From: Anniella stebbinsi | Taxonomy: Eukaryota; Chordata; Lepidosauria; Squamata; Anniellidae | Direction: 5' to 3' | Assembly: GCA_029215795.1 (NCBI GenBank) | Contig: JARDYH010000005.1 | Coordinates: 162,651,814-162,715,813, forward strand | Length of the DNA: 64,000 nucleotides | In this document: positions 42,801 through 52,430 of the stretch, piece after piece | Numbering within the stretch: the stretch's first letter is position 1 | Layout of the letters: every line of letters begins with the position of its first letter | The notes under the pieces: generated by a model | Told to the model about the DNA's origin: nothing | What the model saw: the letters and a program-made list of their open reading frames with translations, nothing else | Database searches by the model: none | Made by a program: the position numbers and the translations under genes

Positions 42801-44518
42801 GCCCCCATAGTGGCCGCTAAATAGGCTAAGTCATTCCCTACCAAAATGGGCCAAAGGGAATTGCTATGAACCAAGAAAACCATATCTCCTTTCCATCCTT
42901 GATATTCTGTAGGGATCCGGGCTAGAGGTAAGGTAATCGGGGGGGAACTGTAGGGAGTGACTGTGAAAGTCTGGCCCTGGAGAATTTGATTAGGGCGTAC
43001 GTATTGTTTGTCCACGGCCGAAAGGGAAGCACCTGAGTCCCTCCACCCTTGACACACTTTCCCATTAAGGGTAATAGACTCACAGAACTGCAGCTGGCTC
43101 CACTGGACCTGTCCCGGTTGGACCAAGCCCAACGAGGCTCCCTCTTCGGCCCCACGACCCTCACGGGCCTGGCGAGATGTGGCGCGTGGTCGGGGAACTG
43201 GTCTCGCAATAGCCTGGGCAGGAGCCTCTTCTTCCCCACTGGAGGGCCCCTCACTGTCCTCCCAGTCGGAGGCTGCAGCGGCTTGGCTGAAAGAGGCCGG
43301 CTGCGCAATCGCTCCCACCCTGGAAGTACTTTCTCGAACTTTCTTCTCCTGTAGCTTCGGGCACTGGCGTTTAAAATGCCCTTCTTCTTTGCAATAATAA
43401 CATCCCGAGGGGGGGGCAGGGGTGGAAGACAGCCTGGGAGGAACTTCCCCCCCTTTCTTTTCACCCCGCACTGGCCACGGCCTGGCTCCACTCGCCTTTC
43501 CCACGGCTGCTGGAATCCCACTCCCTCCGGCGGGAGTTCCCCCTCTCTTCGGCCAAGCCAGTTTAGCTGTTTCCCTCCTCCGGTAAACTCCCATCTGATC
43601 AGCCAGCAACGCTGCTTCTCGCAGAGACGTGGGACGATGGTCATTAACTAGAGCCGCCAGCTCTTCCGGCATGGCTGCAAAAAATTGCTCCATCGCAAAC
43701 ATCTCATGGTATTGGGCCGCTTTCGTAGCCCCTGCTGCTTCCACCCATAAATCCAGAGCTTTCTCCACTCGAGCGGCTAAAGCCATAAATCCTTCCTGGG
43801 GCCCGGCTTTCACCGCCCGAAACTTCTGCCGGCAGTTCTCGGCAGAGAGGGCAAACCGCAGCCTCACTGTCTCTTTAAATTTTTCATAGTCGTTAGCCTC
43901 TCGCCGAGGCACAGTTCCCATTAAGTCCGCCAAATCCCCACTGACCTGAGCTCGAAGAACAGCCATCCGCTGCGCCGGATCGACCTCCTGATCCTCACAC
44001 GCCAGCTCAAACAGGGTGAAAAAAGCCAAGACGTCTTGTCCTTCTTTGTAAGTGGGAAAAAGCTTTCTATCCAGCCGGCCGCCCTTAATCCCAGAGCGCT
44101 GCTCCTGCACTTGGAGCTGTAGTTTATAAGTCTCTGCCTGCAGCTTCACGGCCTCCAAATGCTGCCGCTGCGCCCGGCGTTGTTGCTTCATCAACTCTTT
44201 CATGGTTTGCCTCCATTCTTCCATATTGTCGTCTTGATCACTGCCACTTTCACTATCTAGTGGTGGCAACGTTAGAGAGCCCGCCATCAAGCCCGAACCG
44301 CCCGGGCGGGGACTGGTGTTAGCCTCCCTGGCCCCTTCTGCCCCGGAGACTCTAACTTCTTCCTCCAAGGTGGTCTCACCCAGCTGGGTAGCGATAAGTC
44401 CTTCATCACTTCCCCAGCCCACGGTAAGCTCTGCCGCTGTCGACGGTGTCTGTCCCATCGTTGGTGTTCTACGTGGCCCCTGCTCGGGTGTGTTTTTATC
44501 TCCCGGCATCTCTAACAC
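39869..44518 (-). CDS. Gmr1-like Gypsy Gag-Pol polyprotein (1549 aa)
   Basis: A single uninterrupted frame starts 105 bases after the 5' LTR. Residues 95-140 are a basic, glutamine-rich likely coiled coil. Residues 150-315 are capsid, with a C-terminal part resembling the SCAN domain (MEQFFAAMPEELAALV, about 276-291). A CCHC zinc knuckle lies at 373-386 (CYYCKEEGHFKRQC). Aspartic protease has DSGAS at about 494. Integrase follows: zinc finger H706, H713, C743, C746 and DDE triad D776, D836, E872 with 35 residues between the last two, then a GPY/F-like KWEGPLVV. Reverse transcriptase has YLDD at 1280-1283, and RNase H has D1431, E1473 and D1498. Integrase before RT is the Copia-like order known for Gmr1 elements. 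No missing catalytic residue was seen, so it may be functional. Confidence 0.96.
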   Translation of the reverse strand: MLEMPGDKNTPEQGPRRTPTMGQTPSTAAELTVGWGSDEGLIATQLGETTLEEEVRVSGAEGAREANTSPRPGGSGLMAGSLTLPPLDSESGSDQDDNMEEWRQTMKELMKQQRRAQRQHLEAVKLQAETYKLQLQVQEQRSGIKGGRLDRKLFPTYKEGQDVLAFFTLFELACEDQEVDPAQRMAVLRAQVSGDLADLMGTVPRREANDYEKFKETVRLRFALSAENCRQKFRAVKAGPQEGFMALAARVEKALDLWVEAAGATKAAQYHEMFAMEQFFAAMPEELAALVNDHRPTSLREAALLADQMGVYRRRETAKLAWPKRGGTPAGGSGIPAAVGKASGARPWPVRGEKKGGEVPPRLSSTPAPPSGCYYCKEEGHFKRQCPKLQEKKVRESTSRVGAIAQPASFSQAAAASDWEDSEGPSSGEEEAPAQAIARPVPRPRATSRQAREGRGAEEGASLGLVQPGQVQWSQLQFCESITLNGKVCQGWRDSGASLSAVDKQYVRPNQILQGQTFTVTPYSSPPITLPLARIPTEYQGWKGDMVFLVHSNSLWPILVGNDLAYLAATMGAVTQSQSNAQTSTSLTEPGEESTEEETREPGVPGSRGGLEESLEEPVVPSETNSANPNPAFKAAQREDDSLQECREEAERGVVDVTPQHPVRFFWQDGALYREFAPKGLEQPWKVCRQLVVPRGYREPVLQLAHATAWGGHLGRKRTLTRISKEFYWPLVAQAVKDYCRSCDVCQRVGFNRDHPNAPLQPLPIVETPFERIGLDVLGPFNPPTRSGKRFVLTVIDFATRYAEAVPLSSITASMLAKAMLSICARLGMPRGVLSDRGPGFVSQLFQKMWELGGVEYAFSVPYHHQTNGLVERLNQTLGRMIRAYAVDHPTDWDQGLPLLLFAYRDAPQESLGFSPNELMFGREIRGPLTLLREEWEGPVAKTSPSVVTFMRNLQQTLQGVQEAARDHLSQAQAGQQAWYDRKARVRVFQPGDKVLVLKQLKPDKLALKWEGPLVVKQRVGEVNYLLDFPDTPRQPKVFHVNMLKLYVDRHNFVFEMQPEADEVGEPLDILAEFQQPGGVENVLLPSTLIPEQQRGFRPLLTEFEGLFSTTPGRTSWAQHSIQTGMHPPIRSCPYRATGAQAATIEWELQAMQDLGVIRPSNSSWSSPVVLVGKPNGEIRFCVDFRRVNSLTQLDPYPMPRSDHLIEQLGSAKFITTLDLTKGYWQVPLDEDAIPKTAFVTHKGLFEFTVLPFGLKNAPSSFMRMMDRLLNGLGAFACAYLDDLAIFSQTWEEHLGHVRQVFERLQEAGLKVKASKCQFGLGEVVYLGHRVGGGQIKPLQAKVESIRNWPIPHTKKQVQSFLGLAGYYRCFVPHFSALAAPLTDLCKKRCPIQVIWTGECQQAFDSLKGRMMEAPILQAPDFDLPFTLQTDASETGLGAVLLQEGADHQLHPVAYLSKKLLPREKSLATVEKECLAIVWALGKLRPYLWGRHFHLQTDHSPLCWLDKVKGSNGKLLRWSLALQDFDFTVTHIKGRDNVLADGLSRAYPN

Positions 44519-44601
44519 TCCCTAGTCGGTTTAAGGAAGCTTCCCAGAATTTACACCCAAATCAGTAATTGTTCTCACCGTTATTTCTCAAGCTTGGCTC
44601 A

Positions 44602-44619
44602 TAAATCCCAACACTGCCA
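44602..44619 (-). other. Gypsy primer binding site, tRNA-Leu type
   Basis: Four bases after the 5' LTR the minus strand reads TGGCAGTGTTGGGATTTA. From memory this matches the complement of the 3' end of vertebrate tRNA-Leu(UAG) at about 15 of the first 16 to 18 bases, including the CCA end. The assignment needs a tRNA comparison. Confidence 0.6.
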
Positions 44620-44623
44620 ACCA

Positions 44624-45291
44624 TGTCAAGGAAACATAAACCATGTTCCCCTGCCGTGGCGGACCAACCCCGACCCGCCACCCGGTTCCCCAGCCAAAGC
44701 TGGCTTGAGCCAACACCTGAAATAACGACACAGCAATTTAAGGACCAAAGCAGGTTTATTTACACACTATCTAGTTAAGGCTTCGGTCAAAAGCGGGAAA
44801 GGGTGGGTAGGAGAAGGGAGCAAAGGGGGGGGTAGGGAATTGAGGTAGATGAGGTTAGCAGCACAAAGAAGGCACAAGCAGTAAAACAATTGGCATCCCC
44901 CCACCAATTAAGCACACTCTTAACAGTGTCAAGCTACCTTAAACCGAATAGGCCTATAAAACAATAAAAACTCTAACCCCCGGCTCGATCCAGCCAGACG
45001 AAGGTCACCTCTTCACCGGGCCCAGGTCCGAAGAGAGATGACCCACCCAACTCCGGCTTTCGTTTATTATCCACTCACTCCTTAGCCCCCACCCTTGCAC
45101 AGCCTGGGAACGAAACCCTCCCTTAACGGTTCTTCAGCTGAAGGCCATTAAGCCCTAGCTCGTTAGCTGAGCACCTGCTTTTCCCGGCTGGTACTAACGA
45201 GATAAGTAGCTCAAAAATATGTCAACACAGGAGCTCATCCTCCTCCCTCCGCTGGAACCGCCAAGGCCCCCAGAAACCCAGGTCCTTCACA
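44624..45291 (-). repeat. Gypsy 5' LTR
   Basis: 668 bp and almost identical to 39108-39776. As the upstream LTR on the minus strand it should hold the promoter; I could not assign a TATA box with confidence. Confidence 0.97.
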
Positions 45292-45314
45292 CTTATTAAA
45301 AATAAATAATAATA

Positions 45315-47209
45315 ATGAAGCGTGCTACCCAAAGGGGGACTGCTGCTAAGGCAGCACTTGGGGGAGGCCGCTCTGGGCATGGCGCTGCTGCTGCTGCTGG
45401 GACCAGCAGCAGGCAGGGTTCTTCCACACCCCCAGTTAAACTGAGGCGTCCTGTACTGGGGCAGCAGAAGCAGGCAGAGGCAACTGAAGGTAGTGCCTGC
45501 AGGGCACTCTTTCGGCTACCTGAGGCAGGTGCTGGGAGCAGCAGTGGCCGTGAAGAAGGAGCACTTTCTCCAGCTCCTTCTTCGGTGGGGGAGCCTATGA
45601 ACCCGCTGACTGAACTTTTCCCAGACCTTGTGGGAGTCAGCACGGTTCAGAGTGAGAAGGAGGACTCTGATGTGGAGCAAGAGGAAGAGCAGGCAACAGC
45701 AGAGCCTCGCTCTCCAGTCCTCTCTTCCACTCATTCCCTTGCTCCTGAGGTGACACCACAGAGTAGTGAAGATGCCGGCGGGCCATCTGTGTCACCCCAG
45801 AAGTGACAGACAAGCAAGGTGTGGGACCACTTTGACATGGCAGTGGATTCCAGCTATGCTGTCTGTAGCCACTGCAAGATGTCTGTGAGCAGGGGAAAAA
45901 TGCCAGGCTACTTCACCAACAACAACCTCAGCCGCCACATGCAGAGGCACCACCAGTCTGTTTTGCTTGGGACTGAGGCGGGCACCTCGCAGCAGACTGG
46001 TGCTAGTAGCAAGGGCAAGCAGAAGGCTCCTGCAACTTCTGCCAGCCTTCAAACTCCCATCCCCAAGAGGCTTCGCCAAGCCACCATGGAAGACATGAGG
46101 TGGGGGAAGTATGGAGCCACAAGGTGGCGTTTTCCAACGCCCAACCAGATCACCAATTGCATCGGTGAGATAGTGGTGTTGGATGACCAGCCATTCAGCC
46201 TCGTCGAGAACGCAGGCTTCAAGAGGCTGATGGCTCTTGTGGTTCCATACTACAAGCCGCCGTGTCGCACCACCCTGAGCAGGCATGTGGTGCCCTCCCT
46301 TTACTGGGCATGCAGGGAGTTAGTTCTGGGTCATCTGTGCCAGGCAGAGGCACAGAAGGTGCACTTCACTTCGGACATCTGGTCCAGCGAAGGAGGAGTG
46401 CACGCTTACCTGTCCCTGATGGCTCACTGGTGGGGAGCTTCAGGGCAGGAAGCACCCAGGACTTCCGGGACTGGGAAGGAGGGCTGCTGCTGGGCCCTCC
46501 TTCATACCGCAGTCATGGACCATTCCCACACGGCGGAGGAGATTACGGAGGCCATGAACCGCATGGTGGCAGGGTGGCTGGTGGGCACCAGCACACCCGC
46601 GGTTACATGGTCATGGACGGGGGAGCCAACATGGTGAAGGCGGTGCGCGATGGCGGATTTGAAGGCATCCGCTGCATCACGCACGTCTTCAACCTGGTCA
46701 TCAGAGATGGCCTTGGAGGCAGCAAGGCCCCTCTCCCTCACCCTATCCGTAATCTCCTAGAGAACTGCAGGAAGGTGGCTGGGCATTTCCACCACAGCGT
46801 GAAGGGCAGTTGGTTGCTGCGGGAGAAGCAGCAGGAGCTGGGACTTCCGCAGCACCGTCTCGTGTAGGACGTGGCAACACGTTGGAACTCCACCTACCAC
46901 ATGCTCGAGCATATGGTGGAGCAACAGCGTGTTGTCCACGAGATGTTCAGGGTCGGGGACATTGGCATCCAGGCCCCACTGTCGAGGCAGCAGTGGGAGG
47001 CCATGTCCCAGCTTCTGGTGCTCCTCAAGCCATTCCTTCAGGCCACCGAGACCCTGAGCAGCAGCACTGCCCTTCTCAGCCAGGTGATCCCCGTGGCCAG
47101 GCATCTCCAGATGCAGATGGGTGAGTTTCTGGAGGCCGGGGAGCTGGTCTTCCTCAAGGTAAATCTGCCCCTGCTGGGATACCCCACCCTCATGTCCTCT
47201 GGGGAGTAA
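45315..47209 (+). pseudogene. hAT transposase with BED finger, broken
   Basis: The ATG at 45315 opens MKRATQRGTAAKAALGGG, an alanine/glycine-rich start like that of copy 2. After 163 codons a TGA at 45804 interrupts just before the BED finger (VWDHFDM, CSHC, HMQRHH; 45819-45960). The frame continues with YKPPCRTTLSRHVVPSLY and HFTSDIWSS, containing the first catalytic aspartate. A frameshift falls at about 46560-46640, followed by VMDGGANMVK (second aspartate) and a TAG at 46865. The last segment has DVATRWNSTYHMLEHMVEQQ, the hAT tryptophan motif, and stops at 47209. No hATC dimerisation domain was found, so the protein would be defective even if the three breaks were ignored. Confidence 0.9.
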
Positions 47210-47775
47210 TTGGCAGGCCCTTGATTTTTTAATTCTTATTTTTGGTTAATTAATTTTATTTTCTTTAATTTACTGGCTGTGTTGTTTACAGCTCAGTAAC
47301 TCAACTCTGAACGAAGGATCCCGAAGGGATCTACTTTCTTCTCCTAGCCTCTTATATTGTGGGGATGCACAAGCATCTCACACATTCTATGTTGTTTGAC
47401 TTGAACCAATGTCCTTGCACGTGTGCCTCTGAAATTGGACTCCGATGGCTCCCTCCAGGCCATCTGTAAGGTCCCACACTTCCATGGGTGTTTCTTCTTG
47501 TAAAAGACCACGTTAGAGGTTTATGAGAACTTTGGATAAGAAGGAGGCTTATTTTATTGCCAAGGAACGCATGCACCTCTCTGACTCTTAACGTAGGAAG
47601 CGATAGGATTCCTCTTCCAGGTGCCTACATTGAGTGGATGACAAAGCAGCATCCTACACTGTTTCTGTCTGAATGTGTCTGTTGGACCTATGTGGCAGCC
47701 TTGCAGGGCTGTCACTGTATGTTGCGTTTATTTTGGCTATATGATTGAAAAAACTGCATGTCTGCCTCTGCCTGC

Positions 47776-48020
47776 CCGCCAGCTAAGTTGCCGCCATTGT
47801 GAAGTAGCTGGATTGTGCGGGCCGGACCCACGGTTCTATTGCTTACTTGTACAATGTACAAGCGCCTGGCACTATGCCGCCACTGCCTGTCCACCTCTGC
47901 CTGCCACTCTGCCTGCCTGCCAGCTAGGTTGCCGCCATTGTGAAGTAGCCGGATCGAGTGGGCTGGACCCACGGTTCTATTGCTTACTTGTGCAATGTGC
48001 AAGCGCCTGGCACTATGCCC
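47776..48020 (+). repeat. Tandem duplication, ~146-bp unit
   Basis: Two copies share GTTGCCGCCATTGTGAAGTAG, ACCCACGGTTCTATTGCTTA and AAGCGCCTGGCACTATG. They lie in the 3' part of hAT copy 3. Confidence 0.88.
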
Positions 48021-48104
48021 GCCTCTGCCTGGCCGCCTCTGCCTGCCACTCTGCCTGCCCGCCTGCCCGCCTCTGCCTGGAGGCGCCCGTGCTGCTGTAA
48101 CTTT

Positions 48105-48375
48105 GTGACTCTGCCTGGAGGTGCCACTCTGTGACTTTGCCTGGAGGAGCCTGTGCCACTGAGACTTTGCCTGTGCCACTGAGACTTTGCCTGTGCTGCT
48201 GTGACTTTACCTGTGCTGCTGTGACTTTGCCTGGAGGAGCCTGTGCCACTGAGACTTTGCCTGGAGGAGCCTGTGCCACTGAGACTTTGCCTGGAGGAGC
48301 CTGTGCCACTGAGACTTTGCCTGTGCTGCTGTGACTTTGCCTGGAGGAGCCCGTGCTGCTGTGACTTTGCCTGGA
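48105..48375 (+). repeat. Minisatellite, 24- to 30-bp unit
   Basis: Units alternate between GCCTGGAGGAGCCTGTG + CCACTGAGACTTT and shorter forms with TGTGCTGCTGTGACTTT. About ten units are present. The reading frame is open on both strands, which produces spurious low-complexity frames. Confidence 0.88.
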
Positions 48376-48425
48376 GGGACCCGACTGGAAGTGGTTTTCC
48401 GATCCACAGCGGCCGCACGACTAAG

Positions 48426-51400
48426 GTAAGTGTGTGCAGTCAACGCAGGGACACCTGAGAGTGTCCAGAAGTGGGGCAGTCTGAGAGCTTACTTCCGAGT
48501 CTGCTTCCACCTCCGTGTGTGTAACGGTTGGGCGTGGGCACTCAGGACTGGGCAGATGCCAGTCCTGGGTGGGAGGGAGCCAGTTGTGTTAAAGTATTTC
48601 ATTCTCTAATCTTCATTCCTTTTTTTCCCTTTTCTTCTTTTGCAGCCTATGGAACTCTTCGCCACAGCGCACAGCAGAACCATGAATCCAGACTGCCCAT
48701 CTTCCCCAAAACACGGCCGCCTGGAAGTGGCCCATCATTCCACATCGCCCGCACGATTAAGGTAAGAACAGAAGCTGTCAGAGAGTTGTCCACCCAGCGA
48801 GCAGGCAGCTCCATGTGCGTAACGGTTGGGCGTGGGCATTCAGGACTGGGCAGATGCCAGTCCAACGTGAGAGGGGGCTAGTTGTTAAAGTGTTATGTGT
48901 GTAATATTTTCCCTTCTTCTTTTTCAGCCTATGGAAGTCATCGCCACAGTGCCCGGGAGAGACGGGAATCCAGACTGCCCACCTGCCCGTCTGGAAGTGA
49001 CCCCTTATCAACAACGCCCTCATGACTATGGTAAGTGTTCTGTGAATGGGGGGGGGCACCTTCCACCTAACTGAAGTGGGGCTGTCTGCCTGCTTACTTC
49101 TGAGTAAACAGGCAGCCCTGTGTGCCTACATGGGCATGGGCAATCGGGACTGGCAATGTGACAGTCCTAGGTGGGAAGGAGGTAGTGTAGTCTGATATTC
49201 ATTCTTTATTTTCCCATCTTCTTTTGCAGACCATGGAACTCTTTGCCACAGTGCCCCAGAAACGAGAGACTTCGCCCGTTGAATTCCTGCCTGCCTGCCT
49301 GCTGCTGCTGCTGCTGCTGCTGAAGTGCCTGCTGCCTTCCAGATCCTCCCTGCGAGGTGGGCCAGCCACCCCCCTTGCATAAGCCATGGGACTTGAGCTT
49401 TCCCCCATCGATCCACGTCGCCCACACGATTAAGGTAAGAGGCTGTCTGAGAGCTTAGCTGACCTCCCAGTGAGCAAGCAGGCAGCCCCATGTGCCTACT
49501 TGGGCGTGGGCACACAGGAACGGCCAATAGGCCAGTCCTGGGTGGGAGGGAGCCAGTTGTGTTGAAGTATTCCATTATCTAATCTATATTATTTTCCCTT
49601 TTCTTCTTTTGCAGCCTATGGAACTCTTCACCACAGCGCACAGCAGAACCATGAATCCAGACTGCCCACCTGCCCACCTGGAAGTTGCCCTCTTATCAAC
49701 AATGCCCTCATGACTATGGTAAGTGTTCTGTGAATGGGGGGGCACCTTCAACCTAACTGAAGCGGGGCTGTCTGCCTGCTTACTTCCGAGTAAGCAGGCA
49801 GCCCCATGTGCCTACTTGGGCATGGGCAATCAGGACTGGCTTCATGACAGTCCTAGGTGGGAAGGAGCAAGGAGGTAGTTGTTAAAGGGTCCTCTTACAT
49901 TCATTCATTCATTCATTCCTTTCCTTTTTTGTTTTGCAGCTTATGGAACTCTTCGCCTCAGCGCACAGCAGAACCGGGAATCCTAAGTGTCCGTCTTCCC
50001 CAAGACACGGCCGCCTGGAAGTGGCCCTCTTATCAACAATGCCCTCATGACTATGGGAAGTGTTCTGTGAATGGGGGGGCACCTTCCACCTAACTGAAGC
50101 GGGGCTGTCTGCCTGCTTACTTCTGAGTAAGCAGGCAGCCCCATGTGCCTACTTGGGCATGGGCAATCGGGACTGGCTTCATGACAGTCCTAGGTGGGAA
50201 GGAGGTAGTGTAGTCTGATATTCATTCCTTATTTTCCCTTCTTCTTTTGCAGCCTATGGAACTCTCTCTGCCACAGTGCCCCGGAAAGGAGAGACTTTAC
50301 CAATTAAATGTCTGCCTGCCTGCCTGCTGCTGCTGCTGCTTTACTGCCTGCTGCCTTCCAGATCCTTCCTGCGAGGAGAGCCCGGCGCCCTCCTTGCAGA
50401 AGCCATGGGACTTGGGCTTTCCCCCAAGGGGAAGCTCCCACCGAGTCCCCAACTTTGCTGTTTGGACTTTGCCAATTCACCTGCATGACTCAGGTAAGGG
50501 GCTGTCAGACAACTTACCTCCGAGTAAGCAAGCAGGCAGCTCCGTGTGCCTACTTAGGCATGGGCACTCAGAAACGGCCAAGAGGCCAGTCCTGGGTGGG
50601 AGGGAGCCAGTTGTGTTAAAGTGTTCATCTAATATTCATTCTTTTTTTTCCCCGTCTTCTTTTGCAGCCTATGGAACTCTTCGCCACAGTGCCCGGGAGA
50701 GACGGGAATCCTGGCTGACCCATCTTCCCCAAGACACGGCCGCCTGGAGGTGGCCCATCGATCCACGTCGCCCGCATGACTCAGGTAAGGGGCAGTCTGA
50801 GAGCTAGTTGTTAAAGTATTATGTAGTGAAGGTTTCACTGTATGTGAAGTAGGCTGACCAGATAAAATCCAGGTCAGGGCTCCTGTAACTTTAACAGTTG
50901 TAGAGAAAGGGGAATTTCAGCCAGTGTCATTTTGTATGCAATTAGTTCCTGTTGAAATTCCCTCTTCCTCACAACAGTTAAAGTTGCAAGGACCTTGCCT
51001 TCTTTTGTATATGGTCATTCTAGTATAGTGCCTGCACCTTTAACTGTTGTGATGAAGAGGGAATTTCACCAGGAACTAATTGCATACAAATGACCCTGGC
51101 TGAAATTCCCTTTTCTCTACAACTGTTAAAGTTACAGGAGCCCTGACCTGATTGTATCTGCTCACCCTAAAGTAGGGTGATTATTGATTAGGAGATAACA
51201 CAATAGGAGTGAATCACCCAAGGACAAAACAAATGGTAATTCTCTAATGCTCCAGTAATGGCTCTCTGACCTGTGTACAGCTGTGTCCAGCCAGACACAA
51301 AAGGATTGCCAATCACTCTAACAAAAGGCTCAAAAGAGTGATTAAGAAAGGGAGGGATGAAGCAGGAGAAGGAGGATTGGGAGTCACAAACAAGAAGGGT

Positions 51401-51710
51401 GTGGCCGGGGGGAGACTAGGCCTTGCCTTCTTTACAAATCTTTATTTTCCCTCCTTCTTTTGCAGTATTAAAGTATTTATCTAATATTCATTTTTTTCCC
51501 TTCTTCTTTTGCAGCCTATGGAACTCTCTCTGCCACAGTGCCGCGGAAAGGAGTGAATTCGCCCATTGAATGCCTGCCTGCTGTTGCTGCCTTCCAGATC
51601 CTATCACCTGCGGGGAGAGCAAGCCGCCCTCCTCGCTTATGCCATGGGACTCGGAGTCCTCCCTCAAGGAGAACCTCACCGAGTCCCCAATATTGCTGTT
51701 TCAAACAACA
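48426..51710 (+). repeat. Tandem array of exon-like units in hAT copy 3
   Basis: Units of about 280-415 bp each have a pyrimidine tract ending TTCTTTTGCAG, a body starting CCTATGGAACTCT and an end at AAG, ATG or CAG followed by GTAAG. Bodies run 48646-48761, 48928-49030, 49230-49434, 49615-49718, 49940-50055, 50253-50493 and 50668-50784. A leading donor-like site is at 48426 and a partial unit starts at 51515. Bodies are of two types: short (103-117 bp) and long (205-241 bp with a CTG-rich insert). The donor at 50056 is mutated to GGAAG. Between units a TTACTTCCGAGTAAGCAGGC-type stretch recurs. Whether they are spliced is unknown. Confidence 0.85.
50850..51169. mobile_element. MITE1, full length, in the exon-like array
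   Basis: Ends TAGGCTGACC and CTCACCCTA enclose 320 bp with the family's arms and loop. I could not find a clean 8-bp duplication; flanks read TGTGAAG and AAGTAGGG. Confidence 0.85.
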
Positions 51711-51779
51711 CAGAGTTTTGACAGATAAAAGAGGGAGGGGGAGGGGGGTTGAATTGACACAGCCCAAGCCTCTGTGGAA

Positions 51780-52430
51780 AAACTTTTTAAACTTTTAATC
51801 TAAAAAATCCATAGCCATCAAATGCCTGGACCTATCATTCTGAAATTTCTGACGGATAACTATCCCTAACCCATCTACAAAGTGAGCAACTTTCAGACAT
51901 CTAACTTTTAAAATAAAAAAGTTATAGGTGTTTCTTTCCTCGTTTCAAAAATTAATTGCCACACAAGACAAGCACCTATCTTTCTGAAATTTCACACACA
52001 TATCAAGCAAAGTGTTACCTGTAATGTGCCCAAGTTTCCTGTTTGTATCTTTAAGAATACAAAAATGGGAGGCATAAATGTATTTACCCCCTACTACCCA
52101 TTTTTCTAAAATTAATTGCCACACAAGACAAGCACCTACATTTCCAAACTTTCACACACATATGTCCCAATGTACCACCTACAATGTGGCAAAGTGTCAT
52201 GTGTGTAACTTTAACAATGACAAAGTTATAGGCATTCCTGTTTTTTTATTAAAAAATTAATTGCCCCAAAATGCATGCACCAATCTTTCTGAAGTTTCTC
52301 ACTGATAACTACCCCTAGCCCATCTACAAAGTGCCCAAGTTACATCCTTCTATCTTTAAAACTGAAAAAGGTATAGGCTTTTTTTGTAACACAATACTAC
52401 ACTATGGGGAAATGCATTCAAAATGGCATC
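51780..52430 (-). repeat. Right subterminal repeat block of hAT copy 3
   Basis: About four units of 130-150 bp, each with AAAATTAATTGCC, ACACA-rich stretches and a TATAGG(C/T) motif after AAAAGTTA, match the interior of the N1 element (21780-23090) in inverse orientation. The GGATC-rich terminal part (52430-52567) follows. Confidence 0.85.

Larger units (their letters stand above)
39108..45291 (-). mobile_element. Gypsy (Ty3) LTR retrotransposon, Gmr1-like, intact
   Basis: A complete 6184-bp element on the minus strand. LTRs are 39108-39776 (669 bp) and 44624-45291 (668 bp), differing by one substitution and one base in a G run. The 5-bp target duplication CTTAT is exact (39103-39107 and 45292-45296). 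A primer site and a purine tract adjoin the LTRs. One open frame of 1549 codons encodes Gag-Pol with integrase ahead of reverse transcriptase. It is inserted between the leader and transposase start of hAT copy 3. The near-identical LTRs imply a recent insertion. Confidence 0.97.

Noticed and set aside
40022..44525. Plus-strand open frames across the Gypsy element
   Set aside because: They are antisense shadows of the 1549-codon Gag-Pol and have no independent motifs.
47984..48458. Open frames rich in GKVSVAQAPP or EEPVPLRLCL repeats
   Set aside because: They translate the 24-30-bp minisatellite, are open on both strands, and match no family.
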